Part shown: positions 12,901 through 24,867 of the stretch, in pieces
Numbering within the stretch: position 1 is the stretch's first letter
Layout: each line of letters starts with the position of its first letter
Assembly: GCF_028453695.1 (NCBI RefSeq)
Contig: NC_135778.1
Coordinates: forward strand, 6,458,166 to 6,522,165
DNA: 64,000 bases
Origin: Augochlora pura
Taxonomy: Eukaryota > Arthropoda > Insecta > Hymenoptera > Halictidae
Direction: 5' to 3'
Notes under the pieces: model-generated
The model's database searches: none
Told to the model about the DNA's origin: nothing
Seen by the model: only the letters and a program-made list of their open reading frames with translations
Position numbers and translations under genes: made by a program

Positions 12901-15900
12901 GTCGGGCTGGGAAACTAATAGTATACGAGTTCCCGAAACCTGCGGCTCCGGCGCAAAACAATACTGCGTATATAAAGCCGCGCAGGTAGAAATACCGATC
13001 GAAACAATACCGTAATCGCAGAAACGAGTTAATCCGTTCTCGAGATATTCGAGATACCGAATATAACGCCGGCCGTCCAGAATTAATTAACATAACACGA
13101 AGTAACTGATAAGTCCGATTTTTAACTTTCTTATAGTTCATTGGTTACATCGAAAGGTTACAACGCCATAATCTTACCGGCAACAATGGAATATCAGGCT
13201 GTTATCTACTATCGGAAATTTTGTTGGAATCGATTCGACCTTCTGTAGCGTACGGTTCGAGCAATCAGAAAATTCTGATTAAGTTTTCATTAATGCAGCA
13301 TTTTCCTCTGAAATATGCCCTGATAATTGTATCTAACAACAGGGAAAATATCGGAGAACATTGAAATAGTTAGACGCACTTGATTCGAGCTTATTTTCCC
13401 AACTCAGCCACGAAATCATTTTTCCTTCGGCTCGACCAGCTTAACCTAGTTTCAATTGTCGGTCGGGTTTCGAAACAGCCTTTGGCTACACCTCGCCCTT
13501 ACACCTCAATCGCTCTTACGTAATTCAGGTGAAAGAACCGTAAAAAATTATTATATAAAACAGAACCGTATAAAGATGACGCGGCACTAACGACGATCTA
13601 CCATTACATATTAAATTAAATCAAATCGAAATAATCAGAAAACATTTGTAAAACTATTGACGATTAAACTGCAAAGTTTATGCGTTTATAATAAAATGCA
13701 TAAATGCAGTCGCATCACATTCGACTAACTAAGATATTTAAATGGAAGAATATACTTTTATTTCACTTCTGTCTTACAATATGCTCAAAGACGTGTATCA
13801 TTTCGCAATCCATCGATAGCTTAATCGCGGTACAAAAATGAAATAAAAATGTCTACGGTACACTCGTCGACTACAACCTACCAGACCAGTCCTACCAGAA
13901 TTCAGTAATATCGCGTCTGCAATTAGTTCAAGCAGTCTTTTATATTTCGTAGGAAACGCGAGTCTCGGGAGCGTATGCAACGAAGGTTCGACGCAACTCG
14001 CGATGCACTCGGTCCCATCGGTGTAACGCTTCTCGACCACCTGTTGCAGCAAAAGTGGCGTTGTCGCGACGGTGTCGGCTTTTATCTTGCCGACTATCTC
14101 ACCGCGAATTAACTTCTTTTCGCCTGGCAGCCGGAGCCGCCAAATCAACCTGCCCTTTCAATCACCACCCCACTCGATTTTCCGCGAAACGTTTCTAGAT
14201 TTACATTTTCTTTCCAAATCACGGCATCGCGTCGAACAAATCCGAGCATTCGTGCGAGACTGAAGACCGTCTTCGCCGATGCTCTTTTATCTCTTATCGC
14301 GAGCTATGATAACAGTGACGCTCATCGAGCCCGTTCGCCCGCGAACGGTCCACCTACGACATTGTCCCGACGATTATTCGCTTGATAATCGAACGCTAAA
14401 CGCTGATAATTTGTATCGGGCAGAACGTGAAATACGCTTATGTAAGCGACTCGGATTGTGTTCGATGACTCACGGGCCGTGCAATGATTCTCGGCGATAG
14501 TACGCGCATCGCTTATCAATCAATGGTAGGAATCATTGGCACCGGCTGGTTTCTTCCGTTTCAGAGATTTTCGTATCTTTTTAGAAGTTTGGAATTTCAC
14601 GAGCTTCTATATTGCCGTACATAATTATGGACTTAAAGTAATTGTTATATTTTTACTAATATTTTAAGCAGAAACCAAAAAAAGATTATATTATTTCTGA
14701 TATATAAATATACCAAATATGTTTTAATAGTCTCTTACTCGCAGTAAAAAGTCCCCCTTCTGAAATGAATTAAACGGAAATTAATTCCCCAATTAACAGG
14801 TTAAGGAGATTGAAAAAATGTGTAATATCGGCGTAAAATTTCACTTTCTCTGCCAAAGATCATACTATACAATTTATAACAAAAATCACATTTTATTTTG
14901 CAGGATGCCGGTACTGTCATCAAGAAGGATGTTCAAGTGATCACCGGAACCCAATAAGTATCCATTGATTGCGTAAGCCCCCTTCGAAAAGGAACGCCGA
15001 TTTACACCGGGGCGCATCGTCTGCGCATAATTCTCGCCGCACGGTATAATTATCACTATTTTCTTTGGCAGAGCGCGTAGACCGACCAAGCCCCGATGCA
15101 GTCGCTCGCATCTCCCTCGATCAGCATAGTTTTCGTCCAAGGGTCTGCGGATCACCGCACCGATTTTCGTAACCGGCAATAAAACCGGGCGGGGAACGAT
15201 TTGAAGAAGCAACGAACCCGCGCACACGACCGCTGTTTTTCCTAGTGTGCGTCTGACACACTGACGCCACGAGCTATTTCCATGCATTCCGTAATATGTG
15301 TGCCATGCATAATGATCCGCAGAGGTCAACACTCGTTGCGTTTTCCACCACGAAATATCGCCGTGACCGGAAGTGTTCACCGGTCGGTGGGTAATGTCGC
15401 GTATACCTGTTCGGTTACTCCACGATTTTGTTCATTCGTGATCAATGGAACGTACGCCCACGCGAGCCCCGATTTTCTCATGATATTACAATCCCACACG
15501 ATCTCCTACAATTACAAAATTGTAACGTAATTTCGATTTTTCTCTTTTTTTTTTGCTTTTAACATTAGCGAATTCTAAAAGTAACAGACATGTTTATCCA
15601 AACGTATTTAGACTTGAGCTTCTTGAAACCGTTCTTGTTGTTAGACTGGGGATTTTTATGCAAAACGAATATTGTTTGTAACGATTCCATGAGACAGGTG
15701 TTAACCCTAGAACGACCCCCTTCTATTTTTCATAAGCATAAGTAACATCGTGTTGAGTTGTAGGCGACACATAATAAAATCTTAATAATCGAAATATTAT
15801 TATTTTCAAAATAAAATATGGCACAAGTTGAAAATATAAAATATGGCATAAGCTAAGAAGACAAGGGAAACCTTAATGTTTTGGGATCTTTATTCACACG

Positions 15901-18829
15901 TTGCAGACAATTTAAAAATGTTACGGGGTCGCTGGCAATCCCACAGGTTCGTTCTAAGATTAAATACAAAAATTATTTCCTCTGTTTATAATTTTAGTAG
16001 GTCGTCAATAATATATCAGTAATATATTAAATGCTTCCAATGTTTCATGGTATGTGTCTTGCTTATACATCTTTTTACGAATACATAGATGTTTATTGTA
16101 ATTAAAGTTTATTTCATCGTCTCCTGTGAGAGTCTTTTTAATTTTAATAAGTTTGTGACAAACTGTAAAACCGGGACCAATTTATGTTACAACCTAACAG
16201 AGAATAGTCCCTTCGGGACCTAATAAAAATTCGTTATGTAGGGGATCTAGCAACGTTTGAATCTTTAAAACAATTATGTGTTCTGCTTAAGACTTTTACT
16301 CAATATTTGTATAGCTCCGGGTCCAAATGGACCGCAGTCCTGTCATGCAAGATTTAATCAATTACATTAAAAAACGGACTCCGGGATTATTGTCTTTTTG
16401 TTTTTCGCGGAGGGGGTGGCAAAAATCGAAGAGTATCGTCAATGGAAAATTTGTGCCAGTAGAGAGCTCTAATCATAGCCGGGCTCTGTGCCGTTATGAT
16501 TAATCGCCGCGGGAAAATAGAACGCGAGGATTAGGCGCGCGCGGGTGTCCCGTCGACGTGTACCATTTTATTTTTGGGTTACGCACAGCGCGGAGCATCC
16601 GTTAGGCGAATTGCGAAAGTCGTGCAAATTTGCACGACAATCAGCGGCGCAGGGTGACGATCATGGCTTGTGTTCTCACGGGCCGGAAGTCGCTTACATG
16701 TAGCGTGGTTTATCGTGTATCGCCAAAAATATTTAGGCACGTGGCTTAACACCTTCGACGATAAATAATCGGGCAAATAAATATTGACACGGTGCCTAGA
16801 AATTATCGGGGATCTTGTTGGAAATAGCACGTATTTGGGATTGAGTATGAGTAACCTGTGAATTTATGGAACCGCACAGTTCACCGGAAATTGGCTTTTT
16901 ACGTCTTCGAGTTACCTTTAATTTAACCTCCTCAAGGATACCGTATATATTTGTACATTTAATTTTAGATTTATATTACAGCTCAATGGTTGTGCTTGTT
17001 ACCACCGTTCATGAGCGTTCAATATGTTCATGATGTTTTTTTTCGATTCTTTATTTTCGATAATTATTTACAAACAGATAGTAGAATTTACTTTCGAACT
17101 TCTATTTTTGCATGTTCTTTTGTGAAAACTGGGAGGAGCTAAACATTCTTTGATAATAGTATTTTACAAATCTGTAATTGTTTATTATCCAAAAGTCTAT
17201 AGTATAAGTGGAGGTCGTTACACTGAATCTTACGGAAATATACTGCCACGAAAAGAAATTCTTAATTTTGGGCAAACAAAAAGAAAACAATTTATATCAT
17301 TCTTTAATCATAAAATGATTACTATGAGATAATGCTATTGTATCAAACGGAATTTAGATTCAAGTATAAGTAAACATGTAAAATACATGTGCACCTCACT
17401 TTTATCAGTGAACATATCAAATCTCTTGCTTCCATACGTACAAATTTTATTATTTTGAATTAAAATTAAAGGATTCCCCTGGAAGCTCTACTTTTAAGTG
17501 CCCTATGGATAAATTAAATATGAACTAGAAACAAAAATAATTCAAATACAGAAACAAATTGGAAACAGTTCAACAACATATTCTGTTTAAAATTAACCGC
17601 AAAGTTATTGATCATATACCTTCTCTACATTAAAGATTAATGTGTGCAATACAGGGGTATTCTTACTTTATAATAAAAGTAATTACTACACTATATTATG
17701 TTACGATAATAAAAAAGAAGCACTAACTGTGGTCTTGAATTAAATAAAACCACACGCATGTTAAATGTTTTTGCAACGTTGAATAATTTTTCAAATAACC
17801 ATTTATATAACTTCCACATGCCCCATATCAATGTCATTATGATAGTAATTCTCAACTCATTTGACCAATAAATATAAATCATAAAATACCATGACATATC
17901 TAATAGTAATCGATTTTAGCGAAGGGAATATGTAAAATATTTGCTGCTAAAAATTCAGTTTCTAAAAAATATTTTATTGGCAATTCATTGTAGAATTGGA
18001 AGTGTGATATTTGGCTAGATATTAAGAGATTTCAGCGACATTGCGGCGTTCGACGCGGAGACTTGATCGCTGCGATGCGTTCAGCGCAGCGCCGCGTAAT
18101 GGAGCTGCCGTGTGCGATCGGCCGCCTTCTGTCAGAACGATCCTCGGCCGTTGCGTTACTCGACCACGCTTCTGATAAACGCTGCCCGCGAGAGACTATT
18201 CCCGTAACCTCGAAGAAATACCACTTGCCGACCGAAACAGGTGCTACTGCTCTGTTTGGAAAGTTCTCAGGAGCACAGTGGACGGATCGCAAGGGATATC
18301 AGGTGCGCGGATGCCCGTCGCGCCTCGGTTAACCTGTAACCGGGCAATTTTCGGGCTGTGGCACTCACGTCGCCATAAAAACCAATCGAAACCTATTCCC
18401 GCCGCGATAGTTGAGAAATAGGGATCCCCTCGAAACCACTATCGCCAGTAAATACAAAACCAGGAAGAAGAATATTCAAATAAATAAGAGCGTGACGGAA
18501 GGTAACGTAAATGAAGAGGTGATTCCTGGCTCCGCTATATCCTTGAGAGTCGATAGTTGCGATTTCGCAGGGATCCTTCGATAGTTCTTCGGAAAACACC
18601 TTCCTCGAGATCGACGGAGAGACAAGTGGGAGAGAGCGCGTCGCCGAGGACGTAAGGCAATGAGGAGGAGTCTGAGAAACCGACGCCGAACAGACTCGAT
18701 TGGGTACGCAAAGGATTTTTGGTTACGGCTACAAGAACTGGGTCTGGTCGGCGATAAACCCTCGCACCATTTCGTAAAGAGAGCGTGGATGGACCTGCGA
18801 CTCACCTGATAATAGCTTGACTCCGCCAT
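5246..18829 (-). CDS. Pkn: Protein kinase N (Pkn), 5' part: first three coding exons
   Basis: Pkn is a Rho/Rac-regulated AGC serine/threonine kinase with N-terminal HR1 coiled-coil repeats. Three exons are visible. Exon 1 (18806-18829) encodes MAESSYYQ and ends at GTGAGT. Exon 2 (9296-9424) runs from GDYIRHPVLYELSSKYG to IRREIRK, between TTTCAG and GTATGT. Exon 3 (5246-5447) starts ELKIKAGAEKLREV and continues SDVATIVKKANSKLNELQ, between TTGCAG and GTAAGA. Joined, they stay in frame, and the order (YYQG, HPVLYELS-KYG, IRREIRKELKIK-GAEKLREV) matches the N terminus of insect Pkn into the first HR1 repeat. The remaining HR1 repeats, C2-like region and kinase domain must lie beyond the left edge. 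Introns of about 9.4 kb and 3.8 kb separate the exons, typical of a regulated 5' end. Other first exons may exist. The upstream neighbour scully is divergent. Confidence 0.9.
6878..6917 (+). repeat. (TTTC)n microsatellite
   Basis: About ten tandem TTTC units within the Pkn intron. It generates spurious Phe/Leu/Ser-rich frames on the plus strand. Confidence 0.95.
8986..9011. repeat. Alternating CG inverted repeat, Z-DNA prone
   Basis: Two perfect 10-bp arms, CACGCGCGCG (8986-8995) and CGCGCGCGTG (9002-9011), flank a 6-base spacer. The arms and most of the spacer are alternating purine-pyrimidine, the sequence type that can flip to Z-DNA or extrude a cruciform. Located in the Pkn intron about 285 bp from exon 2. 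Confidence 0.85.
9174..9241 (+). repeat. (GA)n purine tract
   Basis: Nearly pure GA/GAA repeat of about 68 bp immediately downstream (in Pkn orientation) of exon 2. Such mirror-symmetric purine tracts can form triplex DNA, and GAGA sites are bound by GAGA-factor-like proteins in insects. Neither has been shown for this copy. Confidence 0.9.
11796..11855. repeat. Pair of 16-bp palindromes
   Basis: GACGAGTATACTCGTC at 11796-11811 is a perfect palindrome. A second copy at 11840-11855 differs at one base. The flanks continue as an inverted arrangement, with CGTCAC after the first and GTGACG before the second. A degenerate relative (CGACGATACTCGT) appears near 12785. Each unit could form a hairpin or bind a dimeric factor, or the pair may be the ends of a short repeat. 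Function unknown. Confidence 0.8.
15701..15963. mobile_element. piggyBac-like MITE, 263 bp, non-autonomous
   Basis: The element begins TTAACCCTAGAACGACC and its right end, read on the other strand, begins TTAATCTTAGAACGAACC. So it has terminal inverted repeats and the TTAA target duplication that defines piggyBac elements. CCCTAGAA is the typical start of piggyBac termini. Both ends also carry a subterminal GACCCC/GGGGTC block (about 15714 and 15926), the mirrored layout expected of a MITE. The 263 bp contain no transposase frame, so it would depend on an enzyme elsewhere. It lies in the first Pkn intron. Confidence 0.75.
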
Positions 18830-18835
18830 CTTGGA
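18820..18835 (-). promoter_or_regulatory. YY1/Pho-like motif over the Pkn start codon
   Basis: On the minus strand the sequence around the first Pkn ATG reads CCAAGATGGCGGAGTC. It contains AAGATGGCGG, the classic YY1 (insect Pho) site often found over the start codon or just downstream of TATA-less transcription starts. A CACT repeat follows upstream (about 18846-18860). This is a motif match only. Confidence 0.35.
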
Positions 18836-19861
18836 CACTATAATCCACTCACTCACTCACTGCTTTCTATCCGTCCTTTGTGCACAGGACGACCATGTCC
18901 ATTGTGTGTTTACACGCGGAAAGTACGCTGCTGCACCGACCGTTCGGCTGCGAGTGTCCGCATCTCAGTAATCGCAGAACGCCGGCTCGTACATCCGTAA
19001 ACCGGGACCGTTCGCGACAGAATCTGCGGTTCGGGATGCGACACGGTTGCTACTACACCGCAGAGTGGCGATGAATGAAAGACGCGCGGCTCGCAAACTA
19101 AACGTAACCAGACACGAGCACGTTCCACCGCACCAGACTAACGACTGACGGCGACGGTCAAACGCCGGGCCAATCGTGGACGGATGACGCGCGCACTCTA
19201 TCTCCGCAATATTCAAGCTTAAGGTTGGTTCAGACACCTATAATGAATAATTTAATCGAGAGGTGGGGGAGCCCAGACAAAACTAACGAAACTATTTTAC
19301 TAAATTATTCAACTGAATTTTGGTGCATATGTGAAGTAGTGTACTAAATTACTTAACATTCAACAGAACTACTGGATACGATTAAACCAGCCTTTAAGAG
19401 TAGAGAGAGGTAAGGGAAGCCTATTCTACGGGTGTCAACGGTAGGGGCCCCTTGAACCCCTTACACGGCATCTTCTTCCACGCAGCCATTCGCTGGATCG
19501 TGCAAAAATATAACAAGTTTATATGCAATCGTAATACATCTATGGTGAAAGTAGTGCGCGAAATTACAAAAGCGAATAAGGCATGCACAGCCTAGTCAGA
19601 CACTACAATTTCGCATTTTAAAATTTGGAGAAATTGGCGCGTAACCAACAATGTTCTAATGGCTTTAAATACACATCTAAAAAATTAAACATTCAAGAGT
19701 TCAGAACAATTAGAAATATATCATAAAAATCAAGTCGAAAGTACATGCAGTAACTGAAAACGAATTAATACAAATTTTATGACTATGAGATGGAATAAAT
19801 ATAATTCGGTAATAGCAATGCGTAAGGAACTTATTATAATTACCTAATGAAAAACTGGGTA

Positions 19862-19886
19862 CAGTGGAGCCTTGATTATCCGGACC
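19862..19886 (+). mobile_element. Lone pogo/Tigger-like terminus
   Basis: After a TA, the sequence CAGTGGAGCCTTGATTATCC continues with GGACC. This matches the usual look of pogo/Tigger-type inverted repeats (CAGTxGAxxCTxGATTATCCGGAC). I found no partner end within several hundred bases on either side, so this is a remnant or a solo end. Confidence 0.45.
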
Positions 19887-21333
19887 ACTGATATTTTCAT
19901 TATTTATCATATCATTATGTTACATATGTAAATATTTCAGTATAAAATGATCCATATAAAACAGTATCTATTATGCAAACGAATAAAAATTTAATTTATT
20001 ACTTCAATTAAGTAATCGCACTATTATCCACATAATAGTTAGGTTAATTCCGATAGTCAGGTTATCAGGTAATTAATTTGAGGTAATGACTAGATAGTAA
20101 GTAAGTCTGTTACAGCACAATGTACAATTGTTTATATTACAATAGAAATAAGAAATTAAAGAAATAAAGGAAAACTTGTGGCTAATACATGTTCTATAGG
20201 GATATGTAGAAAACATTTTGTTAGTTTGAATTGCGCGCGGCAATTCCAGAGTATTTTTTCCTCGTTACGAACCGCCACCATCGCGTCGCGAGCACATATG
20301 TTTTTTAGTTTTTACAATATACAGTAGTGAGTACTACTTCTGCACACCTCCAGGTCATAGCTTGATCCGTTAGCGAGGGTCAGCATAGAAATTTTCGTTG
20401 CTCTGATTGGATGGTAATATATTGGTAAGACAATACATACTGCCATAACAGTGAAAGAAAAAGAAAGAAAAGAGCGACTAAGGAAGAGAGCATGAAATCA
20501 GCACAACTACATGTAGAATAAATCACACTGGTGAACAACATAGCTTACATCGCTCCAAAAATAACATTCTTGTTATGATAATTGCGTGTTCTAAAAAATC
20601 AATCTTTTCGAAATAAAATTATTGCAACTTGAAACAATCGAAGGAAATTGCAGCGTTAAAAATGATACCACCTAAGTAAAAAATAGATTACCACACAAAT
20701 GATTGCCGGACAGAGATGGGGAACATATTGGGAAACATATTTACCTCAAGTTACGTTGAACAGCTTTCGTTAATACATTGGACGCAACATATTTCATTTA
20801 TTTAAAAGTTGAAGCTTCTTTACAAATAGAATTTCACGATGGGTGCCTTAGATGGCGCGCCAACCGAATGTGTGCGCAGGAAAAGTAAGCCACAAGCACT
20901 GCAATGTAAGACAAGCTAGGTTTCCTATCCATGTGCACAACCACACATAGAATTTGATTCGTATCGCGTCGTTTCTCTCTATCGTGTCTCGTTTTCTTTC
21001 TACAGGAGTAGGTTCCACTGCTACATGTATAGTGAGTTACTAATTTAGAATGATGTACATATGTACTACTATATATTATTACTACTATTACCATATATTA
21101 CTATTATTACTATATATTATTATTGTTAGTTTTCTACTTTATCATTAGTCAATTGCGTTTAAGTTTAAACAAATCTAATTAAAAATGAGAAAGATACGTG
21201 TATTTCATTTTATACCTGAATTATCAACAATTTTTTAATTAAAACTATCAGTATGACGTACATTAATTTCACAAATAAGAGTATTTATTTATGTATATAC
21301 ATGTTTATAAACGTTGAAGCGTAAACTGTTCAC

Positions 21334-21350
21334 AATATATATATATATAT
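21334..21350. repeat. (AT)n microsatellite
   Basis: A short AT dinucleotide run upstream of scully. Another lies in a BTBD10 intron near 38568-38582. Confidence 0.9.
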
Positions 21351-22131
21351 AATATGTTCTACATGTATGACTAACAAAGTATCAGTATGTAAATTAGAAA
21401 TTTATCCTATGTTATTATGGAGAAGAAAGAGTCTTGTACGTTATGAATTAAAATACATTTTTTTCGTATAGTTTCGAAAATACGTATTTTCTAAACAATA
21501 AACATGTTTACCTCGAAAAATGACGTAACTAATACATATTTTATTTTAAGTTATCAACGTATAGATAACGATTCAAGAACATAAGGTAGCCGGTTTTTAT
21601 ATCATCTTAATGACCTTTGCAGCGGAATTATAACAATAAGAATAACGACTTTTCAGTTTTCATGAAGTTAATATGTTGTTTTATAATTATTTTGATCGTA
21701 CGAATAATTTTTTTTTAAGAAAATTTTCGTAGTAGTAGTGAAAACAACAAACTTATTTAGTATACATAGATACACATTGTACATATATTTACACTTACAC
21801 AGATCTAGTAGAAAAGGAATACCAAAACCAGCCATGTGTACTAAAGCTCACTTGTGCTGACTTGCCTTCTTTTACTTGCTTGTTTTGTCACAGCAAATGG
21901 TTTGCCGATAAAATTTCATGAGGTGGTAGGGAACAATCGTACAGTCCAAAGTTCTCCTCAGTAAATGTATTATCTGGATACTTTATTGTTTTGCAGATCC
22001 TGTTAGCTCTCATTTGGCTTCGAGAACCGGCACGTTATAACCACCAAACGAGCTACCGTCCTTTCTAACTGAGTCTTCCAATACTTTTCTACTTTGTTCT
22101 TCCGTGTGTCGTTGTTTTCGAATTATTCAAA

Positions 22132-24277
22132 ATGTTGAAGGTTAGTGTTACAGTTTCTATAATAAAAACTATAATTTGTGTTATTGCATATTATATGAAA
22201 TGCGTGTATTACACGTACATTAGTGTAATGTATGCGGGCGGTATATAATTTTATATTACTTTATATATGCATATAACCTTATGTTTCTAAACTCATGTCC
22301 ATAGAAAAAATACTTTTTCTTTTCGAAATTGCTCATTAACAAAACCATACATACTGTAACATAGTTCTGTGTAGTGAGCTCTTATATCCTGTAATATAAA
22401 TTGTTGTTCAATTAATTTGATTAGATAATTATATATAAAACATAATTATATATATATGATAAAAACACATATTTTATCGTACATGATAAGATTACTTTGC
22501 AAAAATGTAAGGACATTGTACATTATACATACTCTTCTAAAGACATTGTATTTAAATTGAAACAGTTTATTAGTATGTACATGGGCAAATGGTCTACTGT
22601 AACATTGAGTCACATTACAATGAAGAATGTTTATTATACTCTTTGTTATAGCAAACAATAATTTGATAGGGAAGTTATTCTGACAATAATTATGTAGTAA
22701 TTATGAAAGAACATAATATAGAATGGTATTAAATAAGTGATCTGTCGATGTAAAGTAATAGGTATAAGTAATTATTTCAATGAAGAAGCTTTTTGCTTCT
22801 TAATTTCCATGTTTTAGAATAAGAAATGTGAAACATTACAATGATTAATTGACAATCTTAAAAGTTGTTTCATAACAATTAATAGTGACTGGTCCATGTT
22901 TCGTTATTTACTATGTTTACGCATATAATGTCTTTCTTATTATTTGATGAGTATACTTTTCTCATTATAATGAACATTCTTAGAAAAAGATGATACACAT
23001 GTCATTGTGTTTACTTTATCCATTGTTGTTTCTCCAATATTTTTAACAATGCAAGGAGATAATGAATAAAATAAGCAAAACATATTGTGTATAACATACA
23101 GATAATTTAAAAGTACTGTATATTAAACATTTGTATATCTGTATATATATGTATACATTTAGTAACATGCACAGAATATAATTTAATGTTAAAATAACAG
23201 TCTTTGTGCAGATTCGAAATTGATTAACGAATATAAAAGTGTTCACTTGAAAATATGCTAATTGACATGTATTTTTCAGGGAATGGTTGCTCTTGTAACT
23301 GGGGGTGCTTCTGGGTTAGGCCTGGGAACCGTGCAAAGATTCGTAAAAGAAGGTGCCAAAGTTGTTATCGCTGATTTACCTACATCCAAGGGAAAAGATA
23401 TTACTAATGAATTAGGAAGTTCAACTGCATTTGCACCAATGGATGTAAGTGTTTGCCAAAATAGTACTAGTATCAAAATATACAATGTACATGAGCAGGT
23501 AAACAATTTAGCATTCGAAAGAACAAGGAATAATGTTTGGAGTTCTAGAAAAACAACATATTTTCTGATATTTCGATAGTTCATGTCGATATCATTTCTG
23601 TAAACAAATCAAACCAAGCTATCATGACCATTACACAACGATCAATTTATAGGATGTTGCTGTAGAAAGTTGTTTGTTTACAGGTGAGGTCGGAGGAGGA
23701 TGTATTGAAGGCGTTAGAGCTAACAAAGAATAAATTCGAGAAGTTGGATGTCTTGGTGAACGCGGCAGGAGTAGCTTGCGCATTCAAGGTTTACAATTTC
23801 AATAAAAGTCGTCCGCACAGTTTCGAAGATTTCGAAAGAATAATTTCTGTAAATACGATTGGTACATTCAACGTGATCAGATTAGCCGTAGCGCTTATGC
23901 ACGAGAACAAAGCGGACGCGGACGGACAACGTGGAGTAGTGATCAACACAGCGAGTGTTGCGGCTTACGACGGACAAATCGGTCAGGCAGCGTATTCTGC
24001 GAGTAAGGGTGGGATAGTCAGCATGACCCTACCATTAGCCCGTGATTTGGCATTGGTTGGGATTCGCGTCAACACTATAGCGCCTGGTTTAATGGACACA
24101 CCTCTGTTGCAAGCATTACCAAATAAAGTGCGTGCATTCTTGAAAGAAACGGTACCGTTCCCAAAGAGGCTCGGTAAACCAGACGAGTACGCTCAGTTGG
24201 TGCAACATATCGTCGAGAATCCTCTTCTGAATGGAGAAGTGATCAGATTAGACGGTGCTCTTAGGATGCAGCCTTAA
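22132..24277 (+). CDS. scu: 3-hydroxyacyl-CoA dehydrogenase type 2 (scully / HSD17B10)
   Basis: Mitochondrial NAD-dependent short-chain dehydrogenase of isoleucine and fatty-acid breakdown. The vertebrate protein is also a subunit of mitochondrial RNase P. There are three exons: 22132-22140 (MLK, donor GTTAGT), 23280-23444 (after TTTTTCAG, donor GTAAGT) and 23684-24277 (after TTTACAG, stop TAA). All phases are 0, giving 255 residues against about 261 in the human enzyme. The cofactor motif TGGASGLG is at residues 10-17. The catalytic set is Ser149 in NTASVAAY and Tyr162-x3-Lys166 in YSASKGG. The C terminus ENPLLNGEVIRLDGALRMQP is the family hallmark. The ATG follows a stretch without an obvious separate targeting peptide, as in the family, where the N-terminal fold itself directs import. 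An AATAAA lies at 24381. It is convergent with Nwk. The enzyme appears complete. Confidence 0.96.
22141..23279 (+). other. scully first intron
   Basis: AT-rich intron of about 1.1 kb after a 9-nt first coding exon. Nothing recognisable inside it. The second intron (23445-23683) is also plain. Confidence 0.85.
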
Positions 24278-24867
24278 GGATTTATGCGAGCAGGCAAACG
24301 TCGAGTGATTGTCTGAACATAAGATCGGATCAGGGATTCTTTACATTTCTATTGAAACAAAAAACATATAACACAGGGCAAATAAAAAGATATACGGAAA
24401 TATATGTATATGCAAGAGAAATAAAAACGAATAACTTTGTCAGTACATGCAACACCATTATAATTCTCTTAAAATGTACACGAACAACTAAACGTTTCCA
24501 ATCTATCATAGGTATCGACAATTCTCTTTATTACCTTATGGCTCTGTACAATTAACGTCTTGTAAATATGTTGCAAAAGTCGCAACACCCTTCATTTGTT
24601 TTTTCGTTTTTTTGTTTTAAATAGTTCACTAGAGTATCGTCTAGCAAAAAGGTTGTGTACATAGTATTAACATAAAAATTTGCTCAGTATCTTTTTTCTG
24701 TTTCCCCGTTTCTATCGATTATTTCCCGGTTAGTCTTTCCTCCCAATAACCTCCGGAGATTTCCAGAATTCCAGCAAATGCTGAAACTTATTTTGATGAT
24801 TTTTCGGAAGAGCCAGTTTATTTGTTAAGGCAGGATAATCGGGATCCTCTCCGAGGTCTAGTCAATC
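24278..24867. other. Convergent 3' region of scully (+) and Nwk (-)
   Basis: About 590 bp between the two stop codons, AT-rich. Candidate polyadenylation signals are AATAAA for scully at 24381-24386 and, on the minus strand, AATAAA for Nwk at 24817-24822 and again near 24526. Transcript ends may overlap. Confidence 0.6.

Larger units (their letters stand above)
9425..18805. other. Pkn first intron
   Basis: Intron of about 9.4 kb between the 8-codon first exon and exon 2. It holds a piggyBac-like MITE at 15701-15963, a pair of palindromes near 11796-11855, and GC-rich islands near 10.8-11.2 kb, 12.2-12.5 kb, 13.8-14.5 kb, 14.9-15.4 kb and 18.0-18.3 kb, which could be regulatory. The longest open frame (14886-15380, minus, 164 codons) resembles nothing I know and has no supporting splice or start context. 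No gene is supported. Confidence 0.75.
18830..22131. other. Divergent intergenic region between Pkn and scully
   Basis: About 3.3 kb. The first 400 bp (to about 19220) are GC- and CpG-rich and probably carry the Pkn 5' leader and promoter. The rest is AT-rich, with an (AT)n run at 21334-21350 and a lone pogo/Tigger-like terminus at 19862. No coding exon is supported. The scully promoter must lie in its right part, but no clear core element stands out. Confidence 0.7.

Noticed and set aside
14886..15380. 164-codon minus-strand open frame in the first Pkn intron
   Set aside because: No recognisable motif or fold pattern. It lies in GC-rich DNA where stop codons are rarer, and has no supporting splice sites or neighbours.
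16199..16222. Small hairpin TCCCTTCGGGA
   Set aside because: A 4-bp stem is too short to interpret. No flanking structure or duplication suggests a regulatory RNA or element.
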